Shown here in pieces: positions 33,186 to 41,520 of a stretch of DNA of 64,000 nucleotides. The notes below the pieces were generated by a model. The model was not told the DNA's origin, made no database searches, and saw nothing but the letters and a program-made list of their open reading frames with translations. The stretch lies in NCBI RefSeq assembly GCF_016101585.1, contig NZ_JACFQG010000003.1:125826-189825 (forward strand), given 5' to 3'. The translations under genes and the position numbers were made by a program. The stretch is from Bifidobacterium polysaccharolyticum. Lineage in GTDB: Bacteria > Actinomycetota > Actinomycetes > Actinomycetales > Bifidobacteriaceae. Each line of letters begins with the position of its first letter. The first letter of the stretch is position 1.

Positions 33186-33784
33186 GCCGCCACCTTCAGA
33201 CGGAGGTCTCCAGCGACCTTGGACCATGGGTCTCCCTCCATCAATCCGAGCCTGCACAGGACCCGGGAGGATTCCCTGCCGTCCGCGAGTGCCTCGCTCT
33301 CGTACCGTCTGGCGCAGGAGACCAGGCGTTGACGCATGTAGGACACGTCCATGCGAAAACGGTCAGTGAGCATGCCCGACTCCAGCAGGGTGAGTATGCG
33401 TTGGTCGCTGCCCACGGTTCTGAGAGGCAGCATGGCCGTTGGAGGGGCGGTGCTGGGTGTGAAGGCCCATGTTCCGTTCTCGCTTAGGAGGCTGGCCGCT
33501 TGGACCATGATGCAGGCACCTAGGTCGTGGGTGCTCGCGAACAGAGCTATAGGGATTGGGGTGATGTGGGAGGCCAGGGCCAGGAGCGCCACCGCCTGGG
33601 TCCGCGAGCCCAGGTTGTGGGTGAGGGTCAGGGCGTATGGTCCCCATGCGGTTTCCAGCAGGTAGCAGCTGGTGGTGGACAGGGTGTAAAGGATACGGTC
33701 GGGGTCAACGCCGACAGGTATCATGGCATTGTCTTCAGAACCCTTCAGGCCGCCAGCTTGGAGGGTTTTCTTTTGCTCGATCAT
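33182..33784 (-). CDS. hypothetical protein, 200 aa, coupled to the replication gene
   Basis: No recognised domain. The translation starts MIEQKKTLQAGG and has an alternating beta/alpha core with VALLALASHITPIPIALFAST (about 65-85) and a basic, Arg-rich C-terminal third (RFRMDVSYMRQRLVSCARRYESEAL). A DNA-binding or replication-accessory role is possible. Its stop overlaps the start of the P-loop replication gene by 4 bp, and it begins 8 bp after the HTH gene, so the three form one transcription unit. GAGGA lies about 12 nt before the ATG. No function can be given from sequence alone. Confidence 0.6.
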   Translation of the reverse strand: MIEQKKTLQAGGLKGSEDNAMIPVGVDPDRILYTLSTTSCYLLETAWGPYALTLTHNLGSRTQAVALLALASHITPIPIALFASTHDLGACIMVQAASLLSENGTWAFTPSTAPPTAMLPLRTVGSDQRILTLLESGMLTDRFRMDVSYMRQRLVSCARRYESEALADGRESSRVLCRLGLMEGDPWSKVAGDLRLKVAA

Positions 33785-33792
33785 GGTCGGGT

Positions 33793-33981
33793 TCAGTCCT
33801 CGATGAAGGATTTGAGGCTGGAGTAGCTGACCAGGAAGATGCGCCCGACCTTGCGGGCCCTGACCTTTCCCTCGTGTATGAGCTTGTAGGTGGTCTTGGT
33901 GTCCTTGAATCCCAGGAGCCTGGTGGCTTCGGGAACAGAGACCGATAAGGGTTCGGTGATGGTTGTTGCGGGAATAGACAT
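33793..33981 (-). CDS. AlpA/excisionase-like helix-turn-helix protein
   Basis: 62-residue protein with a MerR-like HTH_17 domain: LSVSVPEATRLLGFKDTKTTYKLI (about 11-34), then a basic wing KVRARKVGRIFLVSYSSLKSFIED. This is the usual form of small excisionases and AlpA-type activators encoded near integrases. It should bind element ends or a control promoter to promote excision or gene expression. ATG 33981 is preceded by TTAGGA; the frame extends to 34158 but without a ribosome site or domain. It begins the HTH - unknown - replication operon. Confidence 0.78.
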   Translation of the reverse strand: MSIPATTITEPLSVSVPEATRLLGFKDTKTTYKLIHEGKVRARKVGRIFLVSYSSLKSFIED

Positions 33982-34202
33982 GGTTGTCCTAACCGGTGAA
34001 GACACGACAGGGTACACTTCACCTAACTCGGTAAGTCTGCTAATTACTTCCCCGTTCGACCTTGGCTGGGTCACTACGTGGCACGAGTTACTAAGCGGAT
34101 CTTTTATCTCCGATGGAGATGGCTGTACCGCCCATGAGCCTTCCACGTGAGCCACCACATGGAAACAAACACCTGTTCAAGGCATCTACTGATAGGATAT
34201 CA

Positions 34203-35063
34203 CTACTTAGCGGGCCAACCCCCATTCAACATGTCGGAGTATTTGCTGGTTGGCTCAACCGGGGGAACTCCTTGCTTATATGCTCTCATAAAGGCCGATA
34301 GTGCTTCGGATACTGTTGTAGGCCCTTTAACGAAATCGGGATTATTTGTCGGCAGTTTGTTCATTTCTTCATACGTGTTAAAGAAAAGGTCCAACGCCTC
34401 ATGCGATACTTCAGCGTCGTTAATCTCTCCGTTCTTGTAACGCCACTGTTCAGTGTGCCAGAATGCATATGCATAGCTGGACAGATCTACCAGACCAAGA
34501 CGAATGTGCTTATCGTCCTCTTCGGCATTGCGCACATGCGTCAATAGCTCGCCCGCTAGTCCAGTGAAATAAGTGCCCAGTTCTGATTCCTCTCCGTCAA
34601 GATAATCAGCGAACAGTTCATCGCGTCGTTTCAACATGCCAGGTACGCCATATTCACTCTGTGCTATTTCCCAATTGCACAGAATGGAATATCTGCTGGT
34701 ATGGATTCGCATTTTCTCGATATGCTGTTCTTCCAGATACCGACTCAGATACTCTTCCACCTGGCCAATGATGAGTTGAACCATTTGCTTACGTCCGTCT
34801 GACCAATCGCCATCGCGTTGAATGTTAAAAACGGCATTCAGGCCGGCATGGGCACCGCGAAGAAGCCCCTGCCTATGCTGTTCGAATTCCCAATAACCTT
34901 GTTCGACATTAGCCAGTCCGGTACCCCAATACCCTTCCGTCGGAGCCAACTCAGCTTGCAGCTCCCATAAGTCATCGTCAAACATGTAATCCCGGCCATA
35001 CGCAAGATCCAGGAATTTCCTCAATGTCTTCTTGTGCTCTCTTGTAACTTGCACCATGCTCAT
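34203..35063 (-). CDS. hypothetical cargo protein, 286 aa, next to the integrase
   Basis: Not recognised. The sequence is predominantly helical, acidic and aromatic-rich, with no signal peptide or membrane span. Notable blocks are GLLRGAHAGLNAVFNIQRDGDW, QMVQLIIGQVEEYLSRYLEEQHIEKMR, YLDGEESELGTYFTGLAGELLTHVRNAEEDDKHIRLG and AYAFWHTEQWRY. GC is lower than in the integrase and replication genes, which marks it as separately acquired cargo. The ATG at 35063 overlaps the integrase stop; a second ATG at 35057 is better spaced from AAGGCGG. The site beside the integrase is a usual place for anti-phage or fitness genes in satellites. That role is inference. Confidence 0.68.
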   Translation of the reverse strand: MSMVQVTREHKKTLRKFLDLAYGRDYMFDDDLWELQAELAPTEGYWGTGLANVEQGYWEFEQHRQGLLRGAHAGLNAVFNIQRDGDWSDGRKQMVQLIIGQVEEYLSRYLEEQHIEKMRIHTSRYSILCNWEIAQSEYGVPGMLKRRDELFADYLDGEESELGTYFTGLAGELLTHVRNAEEDDKHIRLGLVDLSSYAYAFWHTEQWRYKNGEINDAEVSHEALDLFFNTYEEMNKLPTNNPDFVKGPTTVSEALSAFMRAYKQGVPPVEPTSKYSDMLNGGWPAK

Positions 35064-36517
35064 ACCGCCTTGCTCAATAGAATCGTCATCGTTTCCGCCT
35101 GCACCTGGGCAGAGAAGCAGGCCAGGACCCTGTTCCGTCTCTCCTGGGAAAGACCGTTCAACACTTGGACTCGAACCTCTAGGTCCATGGATTCCAAAGC
35201 GGCCGCGAGCGCATGCAGCTCCTGTCCGCTCTCCTGGATACCCTCAGGCGGCTGCGCTGGCTTTCCGCCGTGTTCAGCCGCCTCGCCATCGGCCTCTATG
35301 CCTGCGAGGATCTTCCCACGCTCGCTCTCGGTGACATGCTGATAGTGCATGGCCGTACTGACCTGGGTGTGACCACCCTGGGCCATGATGGCCTTGATGC
35401 TGTTGGTATGCTTGGCGACCTCGGTCAGGGCCCGATGGCGCAAATCATAGAGCCGCAGCTTCCTCTGCTCCAGGCGGGGAACGGCCTTGCGGGCCCGATA
35501 CCAGGCGTTGCGAACCGACTGGTCGAATACCAGGCCTCTGGTGCGCTCGCCGGTGAACAGCCAGGCGTTGGGTCTGTCCTCCACATAGGTGTCCAGGTGG
35601 TGACGGATGTGGGGGATGAGGAAGGGGGGCAGCTCCAGGTCGCGTACGCTGCCCTTGGTCTTGGTGCTGCTCACCTCCATGACTTTGTGTCCGTCCTTCA
35701 TGATGCCCTTGGCGCTCTTGGTGATGTGCACCACCCCGCCTGAGCCATCCTCGACCAGTTCGATGTCCTTGCGCTGCAGAGCGTATGCCTCCCCTGGCCT
35801 GAGGCTGAGCACTCCGACTAGGTAGAGAACCAGGGAGAAGCGTCCGGGCATGGCCTCGACCAAGGCGTTCAGTTCCTCCATGGACACGTCCCCGTAGGCC
35901 CGGTTCGAGTTGGGCTTATCCACCCTTAACAGCACAGGGTTGTTCCTGAGCAGGGTGGTGCCCTCCTCATCCAGGGGTTTGGAGCAGGCCTCTTTGAAGA
36001 TGGCGCTGAGCAGCTCCCACACATGTCGCTTGATACTGGCACCCTCTCCGGCCTTGCCGACCTTCATGGAATCGGCCCAACGCTGGATGTCTTTCGGGCG
36101 TATCGCAGCCATGGACATGTCCCCCAGGATGGGTAGCAGGTCGTCCCTGAGGTACTGCTCGTACTTCTGCCGGGTGGTTGGCGCTATGGGCTCTCCGTTC
36201 GCCTTGCGATGCTTTTGGAGGTATGCGGCCGAGTATTGGGCGAAGGTGACGGCTCCGGCTTTGCGTGAGTCCTCCTCGATTTGTGGCGGCTCCCAGGTGC
36301 CCATGCGTATGGCGGTCTCGGCCTCGTTGAGCCACCGCTCCGCCTCGGTCTCGAAACCTACGGGGAAACGTCTCGTTATCCGCTTGGGGAGTCCCGGCCA
36401 ACGCGAGTAGGCGCTGACAGGTGGTTGGTAGCGGGCTTCGATGTACTTACGACCGGACCTAGCATCAGTCTTTAACGGCATGGAACCGAACCTTCTGCGC
36501 CTCGCCCTCTTCGCCAT
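35060..36517 (-). CDS. int: tyrosine-type site-specific integrase of the tRNA-Ser element
   Basis: 485-residue tyrosine recombinase. The N-terminal AP2-like arm-binding part runs through MGTWEPP, followed by a SAM-like core-binding domain (VTFAQYSAAYLQKHRK, about 90-200) and a catalytic domain with Arg in SLRPGEAYAL. The box II segment YDLRHRALT keeps the Arg but has Tyr where His is common; box III is GGHTQVS and the nucleophile Tyr lies in AMHYQHV. A C-terminal tail of about 80 residues follows. It catalyses recombination between the 28-bp att sites. ATG 36517 has AAGGCGG 6 nt upstream; the longer frame to 36565 is unsupported. It lies next to attR and tRNA-Ser, and its stop overlaps the cargo gene's start. 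Confidence 0.93.
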   Translation of the reverse strand: MAKRARRRRFGSMPLKTDARSGRKYIEARYQPPVSAYSRWPGLPKRITRRFPVGFETEAERWLNEAETAIRMGTWEPPQIEEDSRKAGAVTFAQYSAAYLQKHRKANGEPIAPTTRQKYEQYLRDDLLPILGDMSMAAIRPKDIQRWADSMKVGKAGEGASIKRHVWELLSAIFKEACSKPLDEEGTTLLRNNPVLLRVDKPNSNRAYGDVSMEELNALVEAMPGRFSLVLYLVGVLSLRPGEAYALQRKDIELVEDGSGGVVHITKSAKGIMKDGHKVMEVSSTKTKGSVRDLELPPFLIPHIRHHLDTYVEDRPNAWLFTGERTRGLVFDQSVRNAWYRARKAVPRLEQRKLRLYDLRHRALTEVAKHTNSIKAIMAQGGHTQVSTAMHYQHVTESERGKILAGIEADGEAAEHGGKPAQPPEGIQESGQELHALAAALESMDLEVRVQVLNGLSQERRNRVLACFSAQVQAETMTILLSKAV

Positions 36518-36563
36518 GGATCGCCGCCTTCCGAACACCCTCGCCTGACACATCTTGCATGGC

Positions 36564-36618
36564 AATTAGGTGGTGAGTTTGAGCCTCTGGGAATTGCGCC
36601 ACCTAACTCACCACCTAA
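36564..36618. repeat. putative integrase arm-binding repeats (right)
   Basis: TTAGGTGGTGAGTT (36566-36579) is the inverted copy of the AACTCACCACCTAA inside CCACCTAACTCACCACCTAA (36599-36618). The latter matches the left copy at 27657 in direct orientation. The cluster lies between the integrase start and attR. Confidence 0.6.
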
Positions 36619-36714
36619 CTTAGCATGTTCAACGGTCCCAAACGGAACTAAAAGGATAGTCGAAAAACGAGGAGAACAGCTGGAAAACGGCGAAATACCG
36701 GCAATAATGGCATG

Positions 36715-36748
36715 AAAAAAGGGCCTTGAACGATGGTCCAAAACCCTG
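36715..36748 (-). terminator. element-supplied terminator after tRNA-Ser
   Basis: Imperfect stem AGGG..TTG / CAA..CCCT (36720-36747) with six T on the minus strand (A run at 36715-36720), directly after the tRNA. It appears to replace the native terminator now stranded at attL. Confidence 0.5.
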
Positions 36749-36776
36749 GCTGGCGGAGGATACGAGATTCGAACTC
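36749..36776 (-). repeat. attR: 28-bp att repeat inside intact tRNA-Ser
   Basis: Same 28 bp as attL. Recombination between the two would leave one complete tRNA gene and release a circle of about 9.2 kb. Confidence 0.9.
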
Positions 36777-36838
36777 GTGAGGGCGTGAACCCAACACGCT
36801 TTCCAAGCGTGCGCCATAGACCACTAGGCGAATCCTCC
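36751..36838 (-). tRNA. tRNA-Ser (anticodon GGA)
   Basis: 88 nt including an encoded CCA (36753-36751). The acceptor stem GGAGGAT/ATCCTCC has 7 pairs, the anticodon loop is CTTGGAAAGC within a GCACGC..GCGTG stem, a variable arm is present, and the T-arm contains GTTCGAATC. The anticodon GGA reads UCC/UCU. It is the integration target of the element on its left and still complete. Confidence 0.93.
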
Positions 36839-36902
36839 AAAGCTGCAGTGAACGGGGCCGTAGCCTACGTGACCCTGATCAAGGCAACTAGAAAATAGTA
36901 AC

Positions 36903-36957
36903 ACAGGGCAAGGATTGCAGGCCAGTCCAGACGTGTCGCCGACAATCCTCGCCCTGT
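36903..36957 (-). terminator. terminator of the catalase gene
   Basis: ACAGGGCAAGGATTG (36903-36917) pairs with CAATCCTCGCCCTGT (36943-36957), 15 positions with one wobble on the transcribed strand, 14 bp after the catalase stop codon. The loop is 25 nt. Confidence 0.6.
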
Positions 36958-36971
36958 TTCTGTTTTCTGTG

Positions 36972-38414
36972 TTACTTGATCTGATCCATGGAAAGGCCAA
37001 GGGCCTCGGCCACGCGCTGGCCGTAATCCGGGTCGGCCTGATAGAACTGCCTGGTCTCGAGAACCTGGATCTCCTGGTCATCAACGGATCCCAGATTGTT
37101 CTTGATGGTCTGGATCAGACGGTCCTTCTCTTCCGGGCTCATCAGCCTGTAGAGACGGCCGGCTGCGGAATAGTAGTCCTTGTCATAGGGACGGGAGTAC
37201 TCGGTTTGCCCTTGGACGGCATCGCCATGCATGCGGGCATCGTTGTCTTCCACGGGGCCACCCTTGCTGTTGGGCTCGTAGTTGACTGATCCATCCTGAC
37301 CTTGGGACATGAACCCATCGCGCTCGTAGTTGTGGACCTCGTTGACCGGGCGGTTGATGGGCAGCTGTTCGTAGTTGGCACCCAGACGGTAACGCTCGGC
37401 GTCCTTGTACCCGAACAGGCGGCCCTGCAGCAGCTTGTCGGGCGAGGGCTCGATGCCGGGGACGAAGTTGGCGGGGGAGAAGGCCGCCTCCTCCACGTCA
37501 TCAAAGTAGTTGGTCGGGTTGGTATCCAGCACGAACTCGCCTATCTCGATGCGCGGATAGTCCTTCTTGGAGACCACCTTGGTCACGTCGAAGATATCGT
37601 CCTTGTAGTCCAGGCCCTCCTGGTAGGGCAGGATCTGCACGCAGACCTTCCACTTGGGGTAGTCGCCCCGGTCGATGGCATCGTAAAGATCGTGCAGGAG
37701 GAAGTCCGTGTCCTCGGAGGCAACCTTGGCGGCGGTCTCATCGGTCATGTTCTTCACGCCCTGCTCGCTCAGGAAGTGATACTTGACCCAGAACTGCTCG
37801 CCCTTGGCATTGACCCACTTGAAGGTGTGGCTTCCGTAGCCGTTCATGTTCCGGTAGCTGGCCGGGTTGCCCCTGTCGCCCATCAGATAAGTCACCTGGT
37901 GAACCGACTCGGGGGAGTGGGACCAGAAGTCCCACTGCATCTCCTGGCTGCGCAGATGCGTGGCCGGATCGCGCTTCTGCGAGTGGATGAAGTCGGGGAA
38001 CTTCAGGGGGTCGTTGACGAAGAATACAGGGGTGTTGTTGCCCACCACGTCGTAGTTGCCCTCCTGCGTGTAGAAGCGCAGGGCGAAGCCGCGCACGTCA
38101 CGCAGGGTGTCGGGATAGCCTGATTCACCGGCCACCTGGGAGAAGCGCAGCAGGATGGGCGTGGTCTTGCCGGCTCCGTTGAATACGTCGGCCTTGGTGT
38201 AGGCGCTCATGTCTTTGGTCAAGGTGAAGGTTCCCTTGGCCCCGGCCCCCTTGGCGTGGACTACGCGCTCCGGGATGCGCTCGCGGTTGAAGTGGGCCAG
38301 CTTTTCGAGGAGCTGGTAGTCCTGCATGAGGATGGGTCCGCGGGTGCCCGCCGTCTGGCTATGGTTGTTGTCTGCCCAGGGCTGCCCTTCGTTGGTAGTA
38401 AGTTTGTCGTTCAT
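36972..38414 (-). CDS. katA: monofunctional haem catalase (clade 3)
   Basis: 480-residue catalase that splits H2O2 into water and oxygen in the cytoplasm. The catalytic His is H53 in [15 protein letters not shown], the distal Asn is N126 in [10 protein letters not shown], and the proximal haem-ligand Tyr is in [14 protein letters not shown] (about 337). Full length for small-subunit clade 3 enzymes. ATG 38414 has GAGGAA about 10 nt upstream. Most bifidobacteria lack catalase; the bee-associated species B. asteroides and B. indicum are known exceptions, which supports the taxonomic reading. It is followed on the same strand, upstream, by the Mn(II) transporter gene, giving a compact peroxide-defence cluster. 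No haem synthesis gene is visible, so haem supply is an open question. Confidence 0.95.
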   Translation of the reverse strand: MNDKLTTNEGQPWADNNHSQTAGTRGPILMQDYQLLEKLAHFNRERIPERVVHAKGAGAKGTFTLTKDMSAYTKADVFNGAGKTTPILLRFSQVAGESGYPDTLRDVRGFALRFYTQEGNYDVVGNNTPVFFVNDPLKFPDFIHSQKRDPATHLRSQEMQWDFWSHSPESVHQVTYLMGDRGNPASYRNMNGYGSHTFKWVNAKGEQFWVKYHFLSEQGVKNMTDETAAKVASEDTDFLLHDLYDAIDRGDYPKWKVCVQILPYQEGLDYKDDIFDVTKVVSKKDYPRIEIGEFVLDTNPTNYFDDVEEAAFSPANFVPGIEPSPDKLLQGRLFGYKDAERYRLGANYEQLPINRPVNEVHNYERDGFMSQGQDGSVNYEPNSKGGPVEDNDARMHGDAVQGQTEYSRPYDKDYYSAAGRLYRLMSPEEKDRLIQTIKNNLGSVDDQEIQVLETRQFYQADPDYGQRVAEALGLSMDQIK

Positions 38415-38650
38415 ATTTGCTCGATTCCTCTGACATCTTTGATATTTGCGGTCGACGGTCCCATGCGGGCCAGGTCTGTGACCCTGCTTCTGGCCGGCCG
38501 TCCGGTCGCTTATAGCAAGACCCTTGATAAAATCCTGCTATCCTCCACAGTATCTGACAGGCAATGGAGTTGGTGGATATGCGCGCTGAGCGAGAGTCAG
38601 ATATCTCACTAATCAAGCGAGGCGTTTATGGCATCTCAGACAGAACCATA

Positions 38651-38700
38651 AGAAAGCCGCCGACATTGCCTCATTCATTCGGCAAATGGCGGCGGCTCTC
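38651..38700 (-). terminator. terminator of mntH
   Basis: On the minus strand AGCCGCCGCCATTTGCC pairs with GGCAATGTCGGCGGCT, with small mismatches, followed by TTTCTT. It begins 16 bp after the mntH stop. The remaining 38415-38650 stretch holds the katA promoter region and no gene. Confidence 0.65.
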
Positions 38701-38716
38701 ATCAGAGCACTGGCGC

Positions 38717-40159
38717 TCAGAGCATCTGCATCAGTTCGCCCACATCCTGGATGACCAGCTGGAGGTTGAGCCCGGTCAGGACAGCCACGACAATCCAGGC
38801 CAGGAAGGCCATCCATCGGGGGTTGGCGTATTTGCCCATGATCTTCTTCGAGGAGGTGAACCAGACCAGAGGGATCATGGATATGGGCAGGGCCACGCAT
38901 AGGAAGACCTGGGAGTAGACCAGCAGGCTATCCAGGGCAGACTCCTTGCCTCCGAAGGCGATGGTGCAGATCAGCACGGGGATGATGGAGATCACACGGG
39001 TGACCAGCCTGCGCAACCAGAGAGGGATCCTCATGCGGATGAAGCCCTCCATGACGATCTGCCCGGTCAGGGTGCCGGTGATGGTCGAGTTCTGACCTGA
39101 GGCCAGCAGGGCCACGGCGAAGAGGGTGGAGAGCAGTCCGGAGGCGACCGGCCCGGCGATGGCCTTGTCGCCAAGGGCGTTGTAGAGGGCGGTGAAGGTG
39201 TCCAGCCCTTCGCCGTGTCCGAAGAACATGGCCGCCCCCAGCACCAGCAGCAGGCAGTTGACCACGAAGGCGGCAGACAGTTGGATGTTGGAATCCCAGG
39301 TGGCGAAGCGAACAGCGTTGGCAACCTGACGGTCGTCGCTTCGATCGAAGTCGCGGGTCTGAACGATGGATGAGTGCAGGTAGAGGTTGTGGGGCATGAC
39401 CGTGGCGCCCACAATGCCCAGAGCCATGGTCAGCTGGCCATTGCCCAGAATGGCCTTGTCGGGGATGAAGCCGCGGAAGACCGCAGGCATGTCTGGCCTG
39501 GCCAGGCAGACCTCGTATAGAAAGACGGCCATGATGACCAGGATCAGGGTGGCCACGATGGCCTCGATGCGGCGGAAACCGATCTTGGTCAACAACAGGA
39601 GGATGAGCACATCCAGGACGGTCAGCGTCACGCCCAGGACCAGCGGAATGCCGAAGAGCAGCTTCAGGGCAATGGCCCCGCCGATCACTTCGGCGATGTC
39701 AGTGGCCATCACGGCCAGCTCCGTGCAGATCCAGAGGACGAAGCTGAGCCGGCGGCTGGTGTGCTGGCGTGTGGCCTGTGCCAGGTCCAGACCAGTCACG
39801 ATCCCCAGCTTGGCAGACATGTACTGCAGCATCATGGCGATCAGGCTGGAGATGAGGATGACGCTCATGAGCAGATACCCGTACTGGGCGCCGCCGCCGA
39901 TGGAGGTGATCCAGTTGCCAGGATCCATGTAACCGACTGCAACCAGGGCGCCTGGGCCTGAGAAGGCAGCCAGGTTCTTCCAGAAGGAGGATGTCGAGTT
40001 GGGCACGGAGACTGTGGCGTTGATCTCCTCCAGGGATCGCCCATTGGCGGTCTCGATGATGGGATGGGATTGGCGCTGCCGACTGGACGGCGGAGTCCCG
40101 ACTTCGGATCCGGCTGGACTGGCGGACCCTGAGGAGGGTCTGGTCTGACTGTTCGGCAT
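38717..40159 (-). CDS. mntH: NRAMP-family Mn(II)/H+ symporter
   Basis: 480 residues, 11 or more helices. The metal-binding helix 1 motif is DPGN (D79-N82, in [11 protein letters not shown]) and the helix 6 motif is [10 protein letters not shown] (about 254), both essential in NRAMP transporters. A Ser/Pro-rich soluble tail of about 58 residues precedes helix 1. It imports Mn(II), used for superoxide and peroxide protection. It lies upstream of katA in the same direction and divergent from a DtxR-family gene whose ligand set is of the Mn type, so MntR control is likely. AAGGAAGG lies upstream of the ATG. Confidence 0.93.
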   Translation of the reverse strand: MPNSQTRPSSGSASPAGSEVGTPPSSRQRQSHPIIETANGRSLEEINATVSVPNSTSSFWKNLAAFSGPGALVAVGYMDPGNWITSIGGGAQYGYLLMSVILISSLIAMMLQYMSAKLGIVTGLDLAQATRQHTSRRLSFVLWICTELAVMATDIAEVIGGAIALKLLFGIPLVLGVTLTVLDVLILLLLTKIGFRRIEAIVATLILVIMAVFLYEVCLARPDMPAVFRGFIPDKAILGNGQLTMALGIVGATVMPHNLYLHSSIVQTRDFDRSDDRQVANAVRFATWDSNIQLSAAFVVNCLLLVLGAAMFFGHGEGLDTFTALYNALGDKAIAGPVASGLLSTLFAVALLASGQNSTITGTLTGQIVMEGFIRMRIPLWLRRLVTRVISIIPVLICTIAFGGKESALDSLLVYSQVFLCVALPISMIPLVWFTSSKKIMGKYANPRWMAFLAWIVVAVLTGLNLQLVIQDVGELMQML

Positions 40160-40251
40160 GACACCTTCCTTGATTCTGGTTGCTCAAAGGTCTGGAAAAA
40201 CTTCGACCCTTCGAAGTCTAATGGTGCCACATGAAAATTGCGAGACCTTGA

Positions 40252-40273
40252 CAATGACATGTCTGTGACATTG
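40252..40273. promoter_or_regulatory. palindromic operator candidate between mntH and mntR
   Basis: Arms CAATGACA and TGTGACATTG form a 22-bp dyad, with 7 of 8 outer positions symmetric (CAATG-A/T-CA), in the 192-bp divergent region and 93 bp upstream of the mntH ATG. It overlaps a TTGACA. Size and place fit an MntR box; binding is inferred. Confidence 0.55.
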
Positions 40274-40334
40274 CCTACATGCCGGATTCTGCTGATGTTT
40301 GACTGAAAAAATCGGGGAAGGGGCTGAGGAATTG

Positions 40335-40343
40335 TGCTATAGA
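40335..40343 (+). promoter_or_regulatory. extended -10 promoter of the mntR-type gene, leaderless start
   Basis: TGCTATAGA is an extended -10 element ending 8 nt before the ATG at 40352. The gap contains no ribosome-binding sequence, so transcription probably starts at or next to the start codon. Confidence 0.55.
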
Positions 40344-40351
40344 CTGTGCAC

Positions 40352-41080
40352 ATGGACGTCATTCAGCTTTCCACCAATGTCCAGGACTACCTCAAAGTCA
40401 TTTGGGATCTGGAGGAGTGGGACGATGGCCCAGTCCACCCGACGGATATCGCTGAACGGACCGGCATGAAGCAATCGACCATTTCGGGCGCGCTCTCGCG
40501 TATGGTCAATGCCGGCTTGGTGGAACATAAGCCTTATGGACGGGTTGGTCTCACTTCGGCAGGTAGGCGTTCGGCCGTTACCATGGTCCGTCGCCACCGC
40601 CTTCTGGAGACGTTTCTGGTGGAAGTTCTGGGCTATAGCTGGGATGAAGTGCATGAGGAGGCTGATGCCCTTGAGCATGCCGTCTCTGAAAAGTTGGTTG
40701 ACAGGATTGATCGCTATCTGGGCCATCCAACCCAGGATCCGCATGGGGATGCCATACCGACTGAATCCGGCAGCATGCCCGTTGTCCCTCTGACGAAGCC
40801 TTTGTCTCAGGTGGAAGATGGGCAAACCGTACGCGTATGGCGAGTGAGCGATCAGGATCCAGCATTGCTCAGGTATTTGAGCAGGCACAGGGTGCGCCCA
40901 GGGACCTTGCTGAAATTAGTTTCGCATGGGGACGCATCAGAGAGGGCGCAAATCCGCGTTCAGAAGATATCGGCCGGGCAAAGTAGTCCCAATAGGGATG
41001 AGAACGAATCGAAGGGGATTGCTGAGCCTGTGGAATTGGATGATGCACAGGCTTCAAGAATCCAGGTAGTAATTCAATAG
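40352..41080 (+). CDS. mntR: MntR-type DtxR-family manganese-responsive regulator
   Basis: 242 residues: a winged HTH (PTDIAERTGMKQSTISGALSRM, about 30-51), a dimerisation and metal-binding domain, and a C-terminal SH3-like/FeoA domain (about 150-235). Candidate metal ligands are D12, H82, E86, H101, D105, E108 and H109. In DtxR/IdeR the positions of D12 and D105 are Met and Cys; the acidic replacements are the mark of manganese-sensing MntR proteins. It should repress mntH when Mn(II) is high. Divergent from mntH. ATG 40352 is used because the start looks leaderless; a GTG 6 bp upstream is in frame. Confidence 0.85.
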   Translation: MDVIQLSTNVQDYLKVIWDLEEWDDGPVHPTDIAERTGMKQSTISGALSRMVNAGLVEHKPYGRVGLTSAGRRSAVTMVRRHRLLETFLVEVLGYSWDEVHEEADALEHAVSEKLVDRIDRYLGHPTQDPHGDAIPTESGSMPVVPLTKPLSQVEDGQTVRVWRVSDQDPALLRYLSRHRVRPGTLLKLVSHGDASERAQIRVQKISAGQSSPNRDENESKGIAEPVELDDAQASRIQVVIQ

Positions 41081-41520
41081 ATTTTTATATACTGCAGATG
41101 TCACGGCAGCAACGATGGTTGTGCTGTCCATCAGGGAACACGTCCATCATCTCCGGCTATGAGTTCATGGATTATTTCACCATGCAATGTTTTTCTGTTG
41201 GGAGTCATGGTATCCCCTGCATCTGCGGGAAGATCCAGCTAAATTCCCCAAAACGTCCAGACTCTGTCTGGCAGCAAATGAATGGACGTCTCGCTTATCG
41301 TCTTCAAGCAAGGTTCCGGACCAATACATACGCCTTTTCTTAGGCTGAGGTGTCCGCTCGGCAGGCCTTGGAGCTTTTAGTGACACTGGAAAGTCTGGTA
41401 TCTGGTATGTTTCGAAACCAATTCTGCGATCATTGGACGAACTCGGCTTTACCTCCTAAGCTGGTACCAGTGTGGTTGGTGGGTTCATTGTTGCATGACG
41501 ATTGAAGGGGAGCCGTAACA
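41081..41520. other. intergenic region before the autolysin gene
   Basis: 440 bp without a supported gene. It contains a perfect GTTTCGAAAC palindrome near 41408 and the ribosome site of the next gene. No RNA gene recognised. Confidence 0.5.

Larger units (their letters stand above)
27571..36776. mobile_element. integrative element of about 9.2 kb in tRNA-Ser(GGA), satellite-like
   Basis: Bounded by the 28-bp direct repeats attL (27571) and attR (36749). The integrase gene lies next to the intact tRNA, then cargo, an AlpA/Xis-like HTH, an unknown gene, a P-loop replication protein and an AT-rich repeat region. All are on the minus strand in near-continuous or coupled order. The left half is sparse and carries small ORFs. 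No capsid, portal, terminase, relaxase or conjugation gene was seen. It therefore cannot spread alone by known routes; a phage-satellite (PICI-like) or integrated-plasmid lifestyle is inferred. Confidence 0.85.

Noticed and set aside
32638-33487. Plus-strand frames overlapping the replication genes
   Set aside because: The minus strand carries a Walker A protein, ATGA-coupled genes and ribosome sites; the plus frames have none.
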